From Acidimicrobiales bacterium (GTDB lineage: Bacteria > Actinomycetota > Acidimicrobiia > Acidimicrobiales > MedAcidi-G1): a stretch of 64,000 nucleotides of DNA. Shown in pieces: positions 44,384 through 53,863 of this stretch. The position numbers and the translations under genes are program-made. The notes beneath the pieces are model-generated. The model worked only from the letters and a program-made list of their open reading frames with translations, did not search any database and was not told the DNA's origin. The first letter of the stretch is position 1. Every line of letters begins with the position of its first letter. The stretch is from NCBI GenBank assembly GCA_029242745.1, contig JAQWTI010000005.1, positions 118,873 through 182,872 of the forward strand, given 5' to 3'.

Positions 44384-44419
44384 GGCTTATCCCCTTGAGG
44401 TCCGTATTGCTGCTGAACG

Positions 44420-45736
44420 TTAATTGCTGATGACCCGCAGGACGCTGCCTACGGCCCGGACCGCTTCCAGCGAGCGAAGTTCACTCAGAGTGGACCTCAC
44501 ATCACGCTCACATGCGTCGTGGGTGATGAATACCAGTCGGGCCTCACTACCAAGCCCCTCTTGTTCCATGGAGCGAATCGACACCCCATGCTCACCAAAA
44601 ACTGCAGCTACCGCCGCCAGCACGCCTGAACGATCATCGACCTCCAAGTTCAAGTAGTAAGCGGACGTCACATCGTCAATGGGGGCAATAAGAGCACGCT
44701 CAAGAGTCCCAACGACTGGGGCACTACCACGGCGAAGATTGGCCGCTGCGTCAATGAGGTCACCTAGTACAGCCGAGGCCGTTGGCCTACCACCAGCACC
44801 TCGGCCATAGAGCATTAGGTCACCTGCCGCCTCACCTTCAACAAATACGGCGTTGTAACTGCCGTTAACCGAAGCCAGCGGATGATCCAATGGAACCAAA
44901 GTAGGGTGCACCCGCACACCGACCCGGAGTTCACCATCGTCTCCCGTCGTCTGCTCGGCAACAGCCAGCAACTTGATGCAGTGCTTCAGATCAGCGGCAA
45001 ATTCAATGTCGGCCACTGAGATACCCGAAATACCCTCGTGGTAGACGTCTCCAGCCACTACCCGAACACCAAAGGCGATAGTGGCCATAATGGCCAACTT
45101 GGCACCCGCGTCATAGCCTTCCACATCTGCAGTGGGATCGCGCTCTGCGTACCCGAGACTCTGGGCCTCCGCTAACGCGTCGGCGTAACTGGCCCCATCT
45201 TCAGTCATACGAGAAAGAATGAAGTTGGTCGTGCCGTTTACGATGCCCATGACTCGACGAATGGGTTCACCAGCCAGGGACTCGCGTAGAGGGCGCATGA
45301 TCGGAATGGCGCCGGCCACTGCTGCCTCGAATAAAAGGTCAACACCGTTGTCGGCAGCTAGCGAGTACAACTCAGCCCCACAGTTGGCCAGCAACTCCTT
45401 GTTGGCGGTGACGACTGGTTTGCCAGCCGAAAGGGCAGCCATTATCAACTCACGCGCCGGCTCAATGCCACCCATCACCTCGACGACCACATCGACGTTC
45501 GGGTCAGCAACAACAGCAGCAGCGTCAGTCGTGAAGGTATCGGTGTCGACCGGTACGCCACGATCTATCGCAGTGTTACGCACCGCTATGCGAGTGATCT
45601 CAAGATCCAGACCTTGGCGACGAGCTACTGCTGTTCGACGCTCAACAATAAGTAAAGCCAAGGCGGCACCCACATGGCCACAACCAAGGAGGCCAATACG
45701 GACGTGGTCTCGAGCGCTTGATAAGGAGGCGTTCAT
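44420..45736 (-). CDS. hom: Homoserine dehydrogenase
   Basis: The enzyme reduces aspartate semialdehyde to homoserine. The 438-residue product has the Rossmann motif IGLLGCGHVGAALALL near residue 14, VVTANKELLANCG, and GIVNGTTNFILSRMTEDG. It ends with an ACT domain (about residues 360-438, SIRSMEQEG), which implies feedback control by threonine. Length and domain order are normal for actinobacteria. Confidence 0.96.
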   Translation of the reverse strand: MNASLSSARDHVRIGLLGCGHVGAALALLIVERRTAVARRQGLDLEITRIAVRNTAIDRGVPVDTDTFTTDAAAVVADPNVDVVVEVMGGIEPARELIMAALSAGKPVVTANKELLANCGAELYSLAADNGVDLLFEAAVAGAIPIMRPLRESLAGEPIRRVMGIVNGTTNFILSRMTEDGASYADALAEAQSLGYAERDPTADVEGYDAGAKLAIMATIAFGVRVVAGDVYHEGISGISVADIEFAADLKHCIKLLAVAEQTTGDDGELRVGVRVHPTLVPLDHPLASVNGSYNAVFVEGEAAGDLMLYGRGAGGRPTASAVLGDLIDAAANLRRGSAPVVGTLERALIAPIDDVTSAYYLNLEVDDRSGVLAAVAAVFGEHGVSIRSMEQEGLGSEARLVFITHDACERDVRSTLSELRSLEAVRAVGSVLRVISN

Positions 45737-45767
45737 GGATTAGACGGTAGTGGCCGGAAAGGGCTAG

Positions 45768-47072
45768 TCAGGACCTGAATTTACTCGGCCCCAGGTCACT
45801 AGTCTCCCTGGACACCAAGTCGGTGTAGTTCTCGCGACGCACCACCACCCGAGCTTCACCATCGGAAGCGAACACAACAGCGGGCCGCAACACGTGGTTG
45901 TAATTGGAACCCATCGCATGGCCATAAGCGCCGGTGACTGGTGTGGCAAGGACGTCGCCAACCACTAAGTCGTCTGGCACCCAGCCCTCACGCACCAGCA
46001 AGTCTCCCGACTCGCAATGTTTGCCGACTACCCGCACGGCTCTTCCGCGCTCAGCAGCGGCGGCTCTGGGCAGCAGCGTCTCATAACCTGAGCCGTAGAG
46101 CACCGGGCGTGGGTTGTCGCTCATCCCACCATCAACGGACACGTAAGTACGAATGCCCGGCAACTCCTTGATGGTGCCCACTCGGTAGAGGGTGACTGCG
46201 GCAGATGCCACTATGGCCCGTCCCGGCTCAGCCGAGACCCGGGCTACGACTCCGGCTTCGTCGCAGACGGCTCGGATACCGGCTGCCCACTCAGTTAGCG
46301 AGGGTGCAGACTCTCCCTCTACGTAAGGCACGCCGAGGCCCCCTCCGACGGAGAGTTCTGGCAGGCCAAACGGTGCCGAGAAACTAGCCAGCACCTCGAT
46401 GGCTCGGTCGAACGCCTCCACATCGAAAACTTGGCTTCCGATGTGGGCGTGTAAGCCGACCAAGTCCACTGACTCAGCCGCTGTCGCTCGCTCTACTGCG
46501 GTGGTCGCCAAACCATTGGAGACGGTGAACCCAAACTTGGAGTCGTCCTGGCCCGTGGCCACAAACTCATGAGTATGCGCCTGTACCCCTGGGGTAATCC
46601 GGAGCAGCACCCGGGGTTTGATCCCAGTGACAACGGCCAAGGCCTCGAGACGGTCTAGTTCGTCAAAGGAATCAACGACGATACGGCCCACCCCCTCCTC
46701 GACAGCCATGGTCAGTTCCTGGTCACTCTTGTTGTTGCCGTGCATCACCAGTCGGTCTCCAGGGATACCGGCGTTGCGGGCCACGAAGAGCTCTCCACCG
46801 GTGGCTACGTCAAGGTCCATGCCCTCTTCATAGGCCAGTCGGGCCATGGCGCCGCACAAAAAGGCCTTGGATGCGTACGCCACGCCACCACTGCCAAAAG
46901 CTTGGACAGCCTCACGACAGCGGGCTCGGAGGTGGGTCTCGTCGTAAACGAACAACGGTGTACCGAACTGGTCAGCCAGGTCCACGAGATCACAGCCCCC
47001 TACGGACAGACGGCCATGTCCATCGATGGCCGCTGTGTCAGGGAGCAGGTAGGTGGGGATAGGTCCGGCCAT
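45768..47072 (-). CDS. lysA: Diaminopimelate decarboxylase
   Basis: LysA performs the last step of lysine synthesis with pyridoxal phosphate. The 434-residue product has the lysine motif VAYASKAFLCG near residue 55, GLHAHIGSQVFD, VGGGLGVPYVEGE and EPGRAIVA, and the C-terminal CESGDLL. The open frame extends to 47255 inside argS. The ATG at 47072, two bases after the argS stop, is the natural start. Confidence 0.96.
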   Translation of the reverse strand: MAGPIPTYLLPDTAAIDGHGRLSVGGCDLVDLADQFGTPLFVYDETHLRARCREAVQAFGSGGVAYASKAFLCGAMARLAYEEGMDLDVATGGELFVARNAGIPGDRLVMHGNNKSDQELTMAVEEGVGRIVVDSFDELDRLEALAVVTGIKPRVLLRITPGVQAHTHEFVATGQDDSKFGFTVSNGLATTAVERATAAESVDLVGLHAHIGSQVFDVEAFDRAIEVLASFSAPFGLPELSVGGGLGVPYVEGESAPSLTEWAAGIRAVCDEAGVVARVSAEPGRAIVASAAVTLYRVGTIKELPGIRTYVSVDGGMSDNPRPVLYGSGYETLLPRAAAAERGRAVRVVGKHCESGDLLVREGWVPDDLVVGDVLATPVTGAYGHAMGSNYNHVLRPAVVFASDGEARVVVRRENYTDLVSRETSDLGPSKFRS

Positions 47073-47074
47073 AA

Positions 47075-48745
47075 TCAGTAACTCGTCGAGACGGGATCGT
47101 GTTCTTGGCCAACAAGGCCGTCGCGCCACATCTCGGTAGGAGCGTCCACACCCAGCAGGTCCAACGCAACAGCCAGCCCAATCCGAGTTCCCTCGGCAAG
47201 CCAGAGCCGGGCGATCGTCAACGGCTGATCCACATCTTCTCCAAGCACCCGACAATCATGGTAGAAGCCATGGAACGAGGCTGCCAGGTTACGCACCCAT
47301 GTAGTTACCTGGTGCGGGGCCCGCTCTCGACAGGCACGAGATACCACGTCAGGCAACTCGTGCAGGGCGCGCAACACCTCAAGTTCTCGGGAGTGGCACA
47401 ACAGCGAAAAGTCGGCGTCGCTTAGTTCACCTCGGTTGATCCCCGCATCGGTGGCTCGCCGAACAACCTGATGAATCCGGGCATGAGCGTATTGCACGTA
47501 GAACACCGGGTTCTCGTTGACTTGACTGGCCACTAAGTCCAAATCAAACGTCTGAGGAGAATCAACTGACAGGAGAAGATAAGTAAAACGTGCGGCATCG
47601 GCCCCCACGTCCTCGACCACCTCAGCCAGTTCCACCATCTCGCCAGTCCGTTTGGACAGCCGGACCTCGCAACCATCACGGTGCAAACTGACCAGTTGCG
47701 TGATCGCAATCTCTAGTTTGTCGGGATCGTGACCGAGCATGGCCATAGCGGCGTGCATCCGAGCCACGTAGCCGTGGTGATCAGCGCCCAACACGTTCAC
47801 TAGAAGGTCGGCTCGGTCGAACTTGTCGCGGTGGTAGGCAACATCGGGCATGAGATAGGTGGGCTCACCGTCGCTCTTGACGAGCACTCTGTCCTTGTCG
47901 TCGCCGTAGTCGGTGCTCCGCAACCAGACAGCCCCACCATCCTCATACACGGCGCCAGCAGCCCAAAGCGCAGCCAAGGTGTCGTCAATAGCACCGGTAG
48001 CGATCATCGAACGTTCACTGAACCAGGAGTCAAAGTGGATAGACAGAGCTTCAAGCGCTGCACGATGAGACCCCAGTGCCTTGGTATACCCCCACTCCAT
48101 AGGGTCAGCAGTTGCGTCAGCCTCAGCGATCATCTCTGCCGCCCAGTCGACAATGTACTGCCCGTGATATCCATCTTCCGGCACGGGTTGCCCAGCAACC
48201 CGGGCAGCAAGTGAGGCCGCAAAGTTCTCCATTTGTAGCCCACGGTCGTTGATATAGAACTCGCGCACCACATCGAAGCCACAACGGCTATAAAGACGAG
48301 CTATCGAATCGCCGTAACAGGCCCCCCTTCCATGACCAGCATGCAACGGTCCAGTCGGGTTGGCACTTACGAACTCAACAATGACCCGAGTGCCCTTACC
48401 CTCATCTGAGCGAGCCCACCCTTCACTACCCGCAACAACGACATCGGCAAGGACGTCGTGCAGCCATGACTCAGCGAGCCGGAAGTTCACAAATCCAGGG
48501 CCGGCTACCTCCACACCCACCACGTGGGTTGGTGGTGCACTCTCCAATCGTTCGACTAGTTGGCTCCCCAGTGTCCGGGGGTTAAGGCCTGCAGCCTTTG
48601 CCGACACCAAAGCTACGTTTGTCGACCAGTCCCCGTGGTCCGCGTTAGCAGGACGTTCGAGCTGAATGATGGCAGGCACGGGGTCCACACCGAGATCGGC
48701 CAGCGCTATGCGCACTGCGTCGATGATGGTGTCACGCACATCCAT
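47075..48745 (-). CDS. argS: Arginyl-tRNA synthetase
   Basis: The 556-residue class I synthetase has the N-terminal Add-1 domain, the HIGH-type motif within NPTGPLHAGHGRGACYGD near residue 131, the KMSK-region equivalent VRLSKRTGEMVEL, and the all-helical anticodon domain. Its end, DPVSTSY, differs slightly from the usual short Arg/Met ending of the family. It heads the long leftward block and is divergent from the M24 gene. A tRNA-Arg gene lies at 61659. Confidence 0.95.
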   Translation of the reverse strand: MDVRDTIIDAVRIALADLGVDPVPAIIQLERPANADHGDWSTNVALVSAKAAGLNPRTLGSQLVERLESAPPTHVVGVEVAGPGFVNFRLAESWLHDVLADVVVAGSEGWARSDEGKGTRVIVEFVSANPTGPLHAGHGRGACYGDSIARLYSRCGFDVVREFYINDRGLQMENFAASLAARVAGQPVPEDGYHGQYIVDWAAEMIAEADATADPMEWGYTKALGSHRAALEALSIHFDSWFSERSMIATGAIDDTLAALWAAGAVYEDGGAVWLRSTDYGDDKDRVLVKSDGEPTYLMPDVAYHRDKFDRADLLVNVLGADHHGYVARMHAAMAMLGHDPDKLEIAITQLVSLHRDGCEVRLSKRTGEMVELAEVVEDVGADAARFTYLLLSVDSPQTFDLDLVASQVNENPVFYVQYAHARIHQVVRRATDAGINRGELSDADFSLLCHSRELEVLRALHELPDVVSRACRERAPHQVTTWVRNLAASFHGFYHDCRVLGEDVDQPLTIARLWLAEGTRIGLAVALDLLGVDAPTEMWRDGLVGQEHDPVSTSY

Positions 48746-48837
48746 GGGGGTTTCCAGATCAGTAGCGGGGCCCTGCAGGGCAGATCCCTCATGCTATCCG
48801 GGGTACCAAGGACGGCCGGGTGCCTATTCTTCCCGCT

Positions 48838-50052
48838 ATGGACTCACTGACCACCGATACCTTCTCCATCGATCACGAGGCCCTGATCCACTTTCGACGA
48901 GATCGTCTGCGAGCTCAGATGGTTAGTCACGGAGTGGATGCTTGCCTGTTATTCGACCCGATAAATATGCGGTACGCCACTGGAGCCCGCAACATGCAGA
49001 TCTTCCATCAACGCAACCCCTCCCGCTATCTGTTTCTCCCTGTAGAGGGGCCAGTCGTCCTATTCGAATTCACCGGGGGCCACCATCTGGCTATTGGCCT
49101 CTCAACTATCGACAAGGTCCGGCCTGCCACCACAGTCAGTTATGTGGCAGCCGGTCCCAACATTGCAGAAGTGGAAAAGAAGTGGGCCGACGAGGTCGGA
49201 GCGCTGCTGTTCGAGGTGGTCGGGGCAGGCGCCACCGTAGGGCTTGAACGAATCAACCATGGAGCCTCAACCACCTTGGCCGCCGCTGGTTTCCGCATCG
49301 TGGACGCACAAGGCCCGGTAGAGCGTGCACGATCGATTAAAGGCCCCGATGAGTTGACCTGCATCCGCCAGAGCCTCCGGGCCACCGAGTCGGCTGTGCA
49401 CGCCCTCCGTGATGCTATCCGTCCGGGAATTACCGAAAACCAGTTGTGGTCCGAACTGCACCGGGTCGTAATTGCTGAAGGTGGCGACTACGTCGAGACC
49501 CGACTGCTGACCGCTGGGACCAATACGAACCCGTGGTTCCAAGAGACTGGTGACTCTCTCATAGCGCCTAACGCTCTGGTGGCTCTGGATACCGACGTGG
49601 TGGGGTGTCACGGCTATTACTCGGACTTTTCTCGGACCTTCCACGCTGGCCCCGATGCCCCACATCCTGAACAAAAACGGCTTTACGGTCTCGCCCATGA
49701 ACAGGTTCACCACAACATGGGAATCATCGGACCCGGAGTGACGTTCCGGGAGTACGCCGAACATGCGTGGGAAATCCCCGACGAGTTCACCCCTCAGCGC
49801 TACTACCTGTCTTCACACGGCGTAGGAATGACAGGTGAGTACCCCTACCTCTACCACCGGAATGACTTCGAGTCCTCGGGTTACGACGGGGTGATCGAAC
49901 CCGGCATGACGATCTGTGTGGAGGCCTACATCGGAGCGACGGGCGGAGCGGAGGGAGTCAAACTTGAGGAACAGGTGTTAGTAACCGAAACCGGCACCGC
50001 TCTGCTAAGCCAATTCCCATTTGAACTGGACCTCCTAGGTTCATCCGGTTAA
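48838..50052 (+). CDS. M24 metallopeptidase-fold protein, DddP-like
   Basis: The 404-residue protein has the pita-bread fold. The metal ligands read Asp251 and Asp253 (ALDTD), Asp263 (YSDFSRTF), His327 (SSHGVG), Glu362 (VEAYIG) and Glu377 (KLEEQV). With a constant offset of 44 these match the positions I recall for the DMSP lyase DddP (295, 297, 307, 371, 406, 421), and Tyr322 matches Tyr366. The catalytic Asp377 of DddP corresponds to Gly333 here, so DMSP lyase activity is doubtful. A Xaa-Pro dipeptidase-like or other lyase role is possible. It stands alone between argS and an EamA gene. Confidence 0.88.
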   Translation: MDSLTTDTFSIDHEALIHFRRDRLRAQMVSHGVDACLLFDPINMRYATGARNMQIFHQRNPSRYLFLPVEGPVVLFEFTGGHHLAIGLSTIDKVRPATTVSYVAAGPNIAEVEKKWADEVGALLFEVVGAGATVGLERINHGASTTLAAAGFRIVDAQGPVERARSIKGPDELTCIRQSLRATESAVHALRDAIRPGITENQLWSELHRVVIAEGGDYVETRLLTAGTNTNPWFQETGDSLIAPNALVALDTDVVGCHGYYSDFSRTFHAGPDAPHPEQKRLYGLAHEQVHHNMGIIGPGVTFREYAEHAWEIPDEFTPQRYYLSSHGVGMTGEYPYLYHRNDFESSGYDGVIEPGMTICVEAYIGATGGAEGVKLEEQVLVTETGTALLSQFPFELDLLGSSG

Positions 50053-50104
50053 CTCTGGAGAGTCCGAGAGATTAATGCCTTCGCTGGCCAAGCCTGACTG
50101 CGGG

Positions 50105-50998
50105 TTATGCAGCGTGGAACCGGGTTTCATGGCGAATCACAAACAGCAAGCTGGTTATCACCACAATCATTCCCAAGATTTGAACCATTCCCAGTTGCTG
50201 GTCGAGTGCTAGCCATGCGCCGAGCGCCGAGAGGGCTGGGACACCCAGAGTCAGTAATCCAGCTAGACCTAACCTCACATGGAGGTGGGCCCAGTTCATT
50301 AGAAAGTGGCCACTGCCCGGAATAGCCAACAGCAAACACAACCATCCCCACTGGTGCCATGACGGCCATTCAGGAAGGAACCGACCGGCGGCGATACTAG
50401 ATAAGGGGAAAAGCACGACGGATCCAATCGCCATGGTGAGGGTCTGCAGCGTGAATGTATCGATCTGCTTTCGGGCCTTCTTGGCGAGCACGAAGTAGGC
50501 CGAGAAAAAGATCATGGCCAGAAACGCCAGTAGGTCACCCCTTAGATGTAAATCAGAACTGCCTCCCCCGCCGAACATCACTGCAGCCACTCCGCCAACC
50601 GCCAGCAAAGCCACACTGACTAGCAAGAACCCGATTCGTTCCCCAAATCGTGCCGAAGCCACTACGAGAAGAACGACGGTCTGCAATGAGCCAATGGTGG
50701 TGGCGTTGGCCACTGAAGTGTGATGGAGGGACGCAAAAAATACACCTAGTTCCAGAGCGAACGCGACTGCGACCGGTGTGACAAGACGAACTTGAGCCCA
50801 GCTAACCCGCCGACCAGTGGCATAAAAGACGACACCATAGGTGGTTGCACCAAGAAGAACCCGCCAGAAAGCAACTGCGACGCCCGACATGTCGACCTGT
50901 GCCACGATGACATTGCCAGCCGACCAGCAGAGAACCGCTCCGATGGCAGCCAGGCGACCGATGGCGGACCGGTCGCTACCGGTTGCAATGCGCTGCAT
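50105..50998 (-). CDS. DMT superfamily (EamA) transporter
   Basis: The 297-residue protein has ten hydrophobic helices arranged as two EamA repeats; the first repeat starts IGAVLCWSAGNVIVAQV and the second DLLAFLAMIFFSAYFVLAKK. Members export or import amino acids, nucleotides or other small metabolites. The substrate is unknown. It is convergent with the M24 gene and divergent from the phosphonate-type importer. Confidence 0.9.
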   Translation of the reverse strand: MQRIATGSDRSAIGRLAAIGAVLCWSAGNVIVAQVDMSGVAVAFWRVLLGATTYGVVFYATGRRVSWAQVRLVTPVAVAFALELGVFFASLHHTSVANATTIGSLQTVVLLVVASARFGERIGFLLVSVALLAVGGVAAVMFGGGGSSDLHLRGDLLAFLAMIFFSAYFVLAKKARKQIDTFTLQTLTMAIGSVVLFPLSSIAAGRFLPEWPSWHQWGWLCLLLAIPGSGHFLMNWAHLHVRLGLAGLLTLGVPALSALGAWLALDQQLGMVQILGMIVVITSLLFVIRHETRFHAA

Positions 50999-51160
50999 TG
51001 CCGCACCCTACGTAGCTCCTTTCAGATGCGTCCCTATGACATCAACTATGTTTTTTATCTAGTTCAACGACTGGTGGCGAACTCGGCTACAAGAGCTTGT
51101 TCAATTCGCTACTGTCGCGATGCGGCTGACCTTGGGGGCCTGTCGCCGATAGGAGGATCC

Positions 51161-52228
51161 ATGAAGTTCAGAACTCTGCTCATAACGCTGCTGGCTATCG
51201 TGCTCGTTGCATCAGCCTGCTCCGATGACAACCAAAGAACGGCTGGAGATGGTACCTGGCCTGAAAAGATCACATTTGGATTTGTGCCTAGCACCGAACA
51301 GGAGCAGTTGCAGGACAACATTCAACCAATCATGGACGTACTCACTGAGGCACTGGGTATCGAAGTTGAAGGTGTGGTTACCACTGACTACACCGGCCTT
51401 GTAACTGCCATGGGCACCGGTACTGCGGATCTCGGTGCGTTCAATACGTTCGGCTATGTCCTAGCCCAGAAGGAATTCGGCAACATGGAGGTGCTCATTC
51501 AGGCCGTTCGGTATGGCTCGGCGACCTACCACGGCCAATGGATGACCAACGATCCGTCTATCTGCAAAGCCCCGCCTGTATCGGGTACCGCTCTCGAGAA
51601 CTCTGCTACCGGAGCAGTCCAAGTCGGGGCGCTGGACGCTGTAGCGCTCCAGGTTGGTGTTTACTTCGGTGACTCGGGCAAGGCCCAGGGAGAAGTAGTG
51701 GATGCAGGTGACGTTTCCCCTGGAACTTCTTGTATGGCTGATCTATCAAAGGTGAAGGGCAAACGAGTGGCCTTTACCTCCGAGTCGTCAACGTCCGGCT
51801 ACGTCTTCCCAGCTCTTCAACTGGAGCAGGCTGGTATCGATCCACTAAACGACATCATTCCGATCTTCACTGGTGGACACGATGCAGCGGTAGTCGCTGT
51901 ATACAACGGTGACGCTGACATAGGGGTTTCCTACGACGACGCCCGGCGGACACTCCGCAAGGAAAAGGTCGATGTGGGTGACAAAGTAATTGTTTTCAAC
52001 ATCACCTCTGAGATACCGAATGATGTGGTGGCAGCCAGTGCGCTCTTGCCCGACTCACTCCAGACGGCCATATACGAGGCCATCGACGCCTATCTCGAAA
52101 CTGAGGTAGGCGAAGCAGTGTTTGACGAGATGTACGGCTGGACCTCTATCCGGCGGGCTGTCGACTCGGACTTCGACGTAGTGCGCGAAGCCGCAGAGAC
52201 TCTGGGCATCACCGAGCCTTTGGGCTGA
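51161..52228 (+). CDS. phnD: Phosphonate-type ABC transporter, substrate-binding lipoprotein
   Basis: The 355-residue protein has a lipoprotein signal peptide ending LVASACSDD (lipid-bearing Cys20) and the PhnD fold. It shows ITFGFVPSTEQEQLQDN early, GTADLGAFNTFGYVLA, and KGKRVAFTSESSTSGYVFP, the ligand loop of this family. A strong AGGAGG lies 4 bases before the ATG at 51161; the longer open frame upstream is not used. Ligands of PhnD-like proteins include phosphonates, phosphite and hypophosphite. No C-P lyase or phosphonatase gene is in the window, so the substrate is open. Confidence 0.92.
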   Translation: MKFRTLLITLLAIVLVASACSDDNQRTAGDGTWPEKITFGFVPSTEQEQLQDNIQPIMDVLTEALGIEVEGVVTTDYTGLVTAMGTGTADLGAFNTFGYVLAQKEFGNMEVLIQAVRYGSATYHGQWMTNDPSICKAPPVSGTALENSATGAVQVGALDAVALQVGVYFGDSGKAQGEVVDAGDVSPGTSCMADLSKVKGKRVAFTSESSTSGYVFPALQLEQAGIDPLNDIIPIFTGGHDAAVVAVYNGDADIGVSYDDARRTLRKEKVDVGDKVIVFNITSEIPNDVVAASALLPDSLQTAIYEAIDAYLETEVGEAVFDEMYGWTSIRRAVDSDFDVVREAAETLGITEPLG

Positions 52229-52277
52229 CCTTCAGGAGAGTGACGACCACGACGAACCACGCGCTGAACCCGGCCAA

Positions 52278-53048
52278 ATGATCGAGTTCCAAGACGTCTC
52301 GGTTACCTACCGGGGTGGAGTCCAAGCGCTACGCCATGTGGACCTTTCAGTCAGGGAAGGTGAGTTCGTCGTGGTTGTCGGCCTCTCCGGGGCTGGCAAA
52401 AGCACCCTGTTGCGGGCCCTTAACGGTCTGATTCCAGCCACTGAAGGGTCAATCAAGGTCGACGGCACCGAGGTGGTGGGGGCAGGGGCTGAGGAGTTGC
52501 GGAGGATCCGCTCGCGAATTGGCATGATCTTTCAGACCTTCAACTTGGTGCACCGCACCTCGGTGGTGAACAACGTTCTGATGGGTCGACTTGCCGGCGT
52601 CTCCGCCTGGCGGTCCACCCTCGGGCTATGGCCAGCTGCTGACAGGGAAGCCGCGATGATCGCTCTCGAGAGAGTAGGCATCGTGGAGAAGGCCTACGTT
52701 CGGGCCGCCAATCTGTCTGGTGGACAGCAGCAACGGGTAGGTATCGCCCGAGCCTTGGCCCAAGAACCTTCGCTCATGCTTGCTGATGAACCAGTAGCCG
52801 CTCTGGACCCGGTGACCAGCCGCCAAGTAATGGGTGATCTGCGGAAGATCAACGAGGAACTTGGCATCACCACACTCGTCAACCTCCACTTTCTGGACCT
52901 CGCCCGTGAGTTCGGACAGCGACTAGTAGGACTGCGCGAGGGTGAAGTCGTGTTCGACGGTGACCTCAACGACGTCACCGATGAGACTTTTCGGCATATA
53001 TACGGCCGGGCCATCACTGGTGATGACCTCCTGAACACCGATGAGTGA
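52278..53048 (+). CDS. phnC: Phosphonate-type ABC transporter, ATPase
   Basis: The 256-residue ATPase has Walker A VVGLSGAGKST near residue 36, the signature NLSGGQQQRVGIARAL, and Walker B MLADEPVAALDP. It also has the insert MGRLAGVSAWRSTLGLWP, a PhnC-specific region. It lies 49 bases after phnD and 15 bases before the first permease gene in one operon. Confidence 0.95.
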   Translation: MIEFQDVSVTYRGGVQALRHVDLSVREGEFVVVVGLSGAGKSTLLRALNGLIPATEGSIKVDGTEVVGAGAEELRRIRSRIGMIFQTFNLVHRTSVVNNVLMGRLAGVSAWRSTLGLWPAADREAAMIALERVGIVEKAYVRAANLSGGQQQRVGIARALAQEPSLMLADEPVAALDPVTSRQVMGDLRKINEELGITTLVNLHFLDLAREFGQRLVGLREGEVVFDGDLNDVTDETFRHIYGRAITGDDLLNTDE

Positions 53049-53063
53049 AATGTTTCTCATGAC

Positions 53064-53861
53064 ATGCCACCAATAACCAGCCCTAGTCGACCGGTCCGGC
53101 CCCGAGTCCGTATCCGGACGTGGGCGCTAGTTGTCGCGATTTTGACTTACACGGTGGCGGCCGGTCGCACGGTCGGTTTCGATCTGGCGACCTTCTGGCA
53201 AGTCTGGTCCAACCCTCTTTGGGAGAAATTCTGGCCTATCCCGTGGCGCTGGGTGATCAACCGGCACAACGTGCTCGACCCACTGGTTGAAACGTTCCAA
53301 ATTGCCATCGTATCCACCTTGCTCGGTTGCGGAATAGCTCTCCCGGTGGCCTTCGCCATGTCTCCTCTAACAACACCGAATCGCTTAGTCCTAGTAGTAA
53401 GCCGCTCGATTATGAATGTGGTGCGAGCGGTACCTGATCTGTTCTGGGCAAAGCTGCTGGTCACTGCAGTGGGTATCGGAGCATTCGCTGGTTCTTGGGC
53501 TCTCTCAGTTTTCTCGCTTGCCGTCATGGTGAAACTGTTTAGCGAGACTGTCGACGCTGCTGATCCTCGACCATTAGAAGCGGCACGCGCAGCTGGTGGT
53601 CGGCATGTCCCTGTCGTGCGGACCGGCGTCCTACCCTCTGTGCTCCCCGAGTACGTGGCTTACGGCCTGTACGTGTTTGAACTCAACATCCGGGCCTCAG
53701 TAGTTTTAGGCTTGGTTGGCGCAGGCGGCATAGGTCGAGTGGTCGAGGCTCAACGCCAGTACTTCCGGTTTGACCGGGTGCTGGGCGTGCTGGTGATCGT
53801 GTTCGTGGTGGTATTCGTTATTGAGCACGTCAGCGTGGCTATCCGAAAGCGACTGGTCTGA
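53064..53861 (+). CDS. phnE: Phosphonate-type ABC transporter, permease 1
   Basis: The 265-residue permease has about five helices and the cytoplasmic coupling segment EAARAAGGRHVPVVRTGVLP, which matches the EAA loop. Its LVGAGGIGRVVEAQ end segment is typical of PhnE. Two PhnE-like subunits follow one another here and would form a heterodimeric channel. Confidence 0.93.
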   Translation: MPPITSPSRPVRPRVRIRTWALVVAILTYTVAAGRTVGFDLATFWQVWSNPLWEKFWPIPWRWVINRHNVLDPLVETFQIAIVSTLLGCGIALPVAFAMSPLTTPNRLVLVVSRSIMNVVRAVPDLFWAKLLVTAVGIGAFAGSWALSVFSLAVMVKLFSETVDAADPRPLEAARAAGGRHVPVVRTGVLPSVLPEYVAYGLYVFELNIRASVVLGLVGAGGIGRVVEAQRQYFRFDRVLGVLVIVFVVVFVIEHVSVAIRKRLV

Positions 53862-53863
53862 CA

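Noticed and set aside
47073..47255. N-terminal extension of lysA
   Set aside because: The extra residues lie inside argS, are rich in Cys and Arg unlike LysA, and the ATG at 47072 begins the family sequence.
48838..50052. Naming the M24 gene dddP
   Set aside because: The residue aligned with the catalytic Asp377 of DddP is Gly, so activity cannot be claimed from sequence.
50792..51160. Upstream extension of the phnD frame
   Set aside because: It overlaps the EamA gene on the other strand, and the lipoprotein signal and a perfect ribosome site place the start at 51161.
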